Origin: Camarhynchus parvulus
Taxonomy: Eukaryota; Chordata; Aves; Passeriformes; Thraupidae
Length of the DNA stretch: 64,000 bases
Reading direction: 5' to 3'
Assembly: GCF_901933205.1 (NCBI RefSeq)
Contig: NC_044572.1
Location: 34,937,501-35,001,500, forward strand
Positions within the stretch are counted from its first letter, which is position 1, and each line of letters begins with the position of its first letter. Positions 63,501 to 64,000 of the stretch are shown here, one piece after another. The position numbers were made by a program, and so were the translations under genes. A model generated the notes under the pieces. The model saw nothing but the letters and a program-made list of their open reading frames with translations, was not told the DNA's origin and searched no databases.

Positions 63501-64000
63501 AGTACAGTTCTGTCTATCTGCAGGTAGGCTCTATCAAATTCATAAATCAATCCTTTTCTCTTGGGTATGTTCCTCTTATGATCTTATTAATAATTCTACT
63601 AAAGCTAAATGTTTGTTGCATAAAAACCATGCTTAATTTGATGTGCTAAAAATAAAAGCTTACATGAGGATATATTATCTTGGCTTTTATACTCTTTACA
63701 CAGTTTGATAGCATTCAATTAATATAAACAAACTTCTGCAGGGATTGGGATGGAGCCTTCAGCATAAACATTTGTCTAGCCACTGGAAAATGAAAAGACA
63801 TTTTTTAAATAAAAATCTATACTTAATTATATTGTAGGAATAAGCACTAAAATTTTACAAGCACCTTTAAACTGGCATGTTTTGATATTGGAAGACAAGT
63901 GTTCAACTTCTTAAATATAAGAAAGAGATTAATTTCTGCTAGTGGAGGACTCAGAATTAGTGTTAAAAAGAGAGTATTTAAGTTGTGAGTAGTAATTTTC

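Larger units (their letters stand above)
55967..64000 (+). other. CHN2: CHN2 intron downstream of SH2 exons, to window end
   Basis: Starts with donor GTAAGT. I searched for the next exon (leading to SSLVRRA and the C1 domain) and for the alternative first exon of the short beta-1 form; neither was found. Contains a two-copy diverged tandem at about 56380-56470 and the hairpin at 60554-60595. Confidence 0.65.

Noticed and set aside
56000..64000. Search for the short-form (beta-1) alternative first exon and for the next exon toward the C1 domain.
   Set aside because: No stretch encoding the expected words with splice sites was found; they probably lie further downstream.
1..64000. CRISPR arrays, operons, tRNA or rRNA genes.
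   Set aside because: The window is vertebrate nuclear DNA; no regularly spaced repeats or RNA-gene signatures were seen by eye.

Overview
The window looks like a piece of a bird genome: AT-rich, intron-dominated vertebrate DNA with CR1-type LINE fragments and avian-style endogenous-retrovirus LTRs. A passerine or other neoavian is my best guess, but this rests on recognising repeat families by eye. I see no bacterial, viral-genome or CRISPR features.

The only gene I can support is part of CHN2 (beta-chimaerin, a Rac GTPase-activating protein), on the + strand. Five consecutive coding exons are visible at 28020-28058, 35392-35447, 50832-50863, 53932-54045 and 55681-55966. Joined in order they keep one open frame across every junction, and all ten splice sites are GT...AG. 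They encode the N-terminal tail after the first exon, the whole SH2 domain, and the start of the linker to the C1 domain. The first exon of the long (beta-2) form is not visible and should lie upstream. The C1 and RhoGAP exons should lie beyond base 64000.

Layout. 1-28019 is upstream intron or flank. It holds a solo LTR with target-site duplication (6206-6519), a short CR1 tail (about 7280-7356), a decayed reverse-strand CR1 ORF2 copy (about 7400-9050), an LTR fragment (about 11980-12170) and a forward CR1 3' end (about 22480-23158). 28059-35391 is an intron with a reverse CR1 tail (about 30589-30815). 35448-50831 is a long intron with a reverse LTR (42174-42760), a splice-flanked open segment (49051-49164), a CpG-rich block (49680-49871) and a 25-copy 12-bp minisatellite (49872-50172). 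55967-64000 is intron with a perfect 17-bp-arm hairpin (60554-60595).

I found no convincing undescribed system. The items most worth a second look are the GC-rich block plus minisatellite about 0.7 kb before the 32-nt exon, the splice-flanked open segment near 49.1 kb, and two perfect short-loop hairpins.
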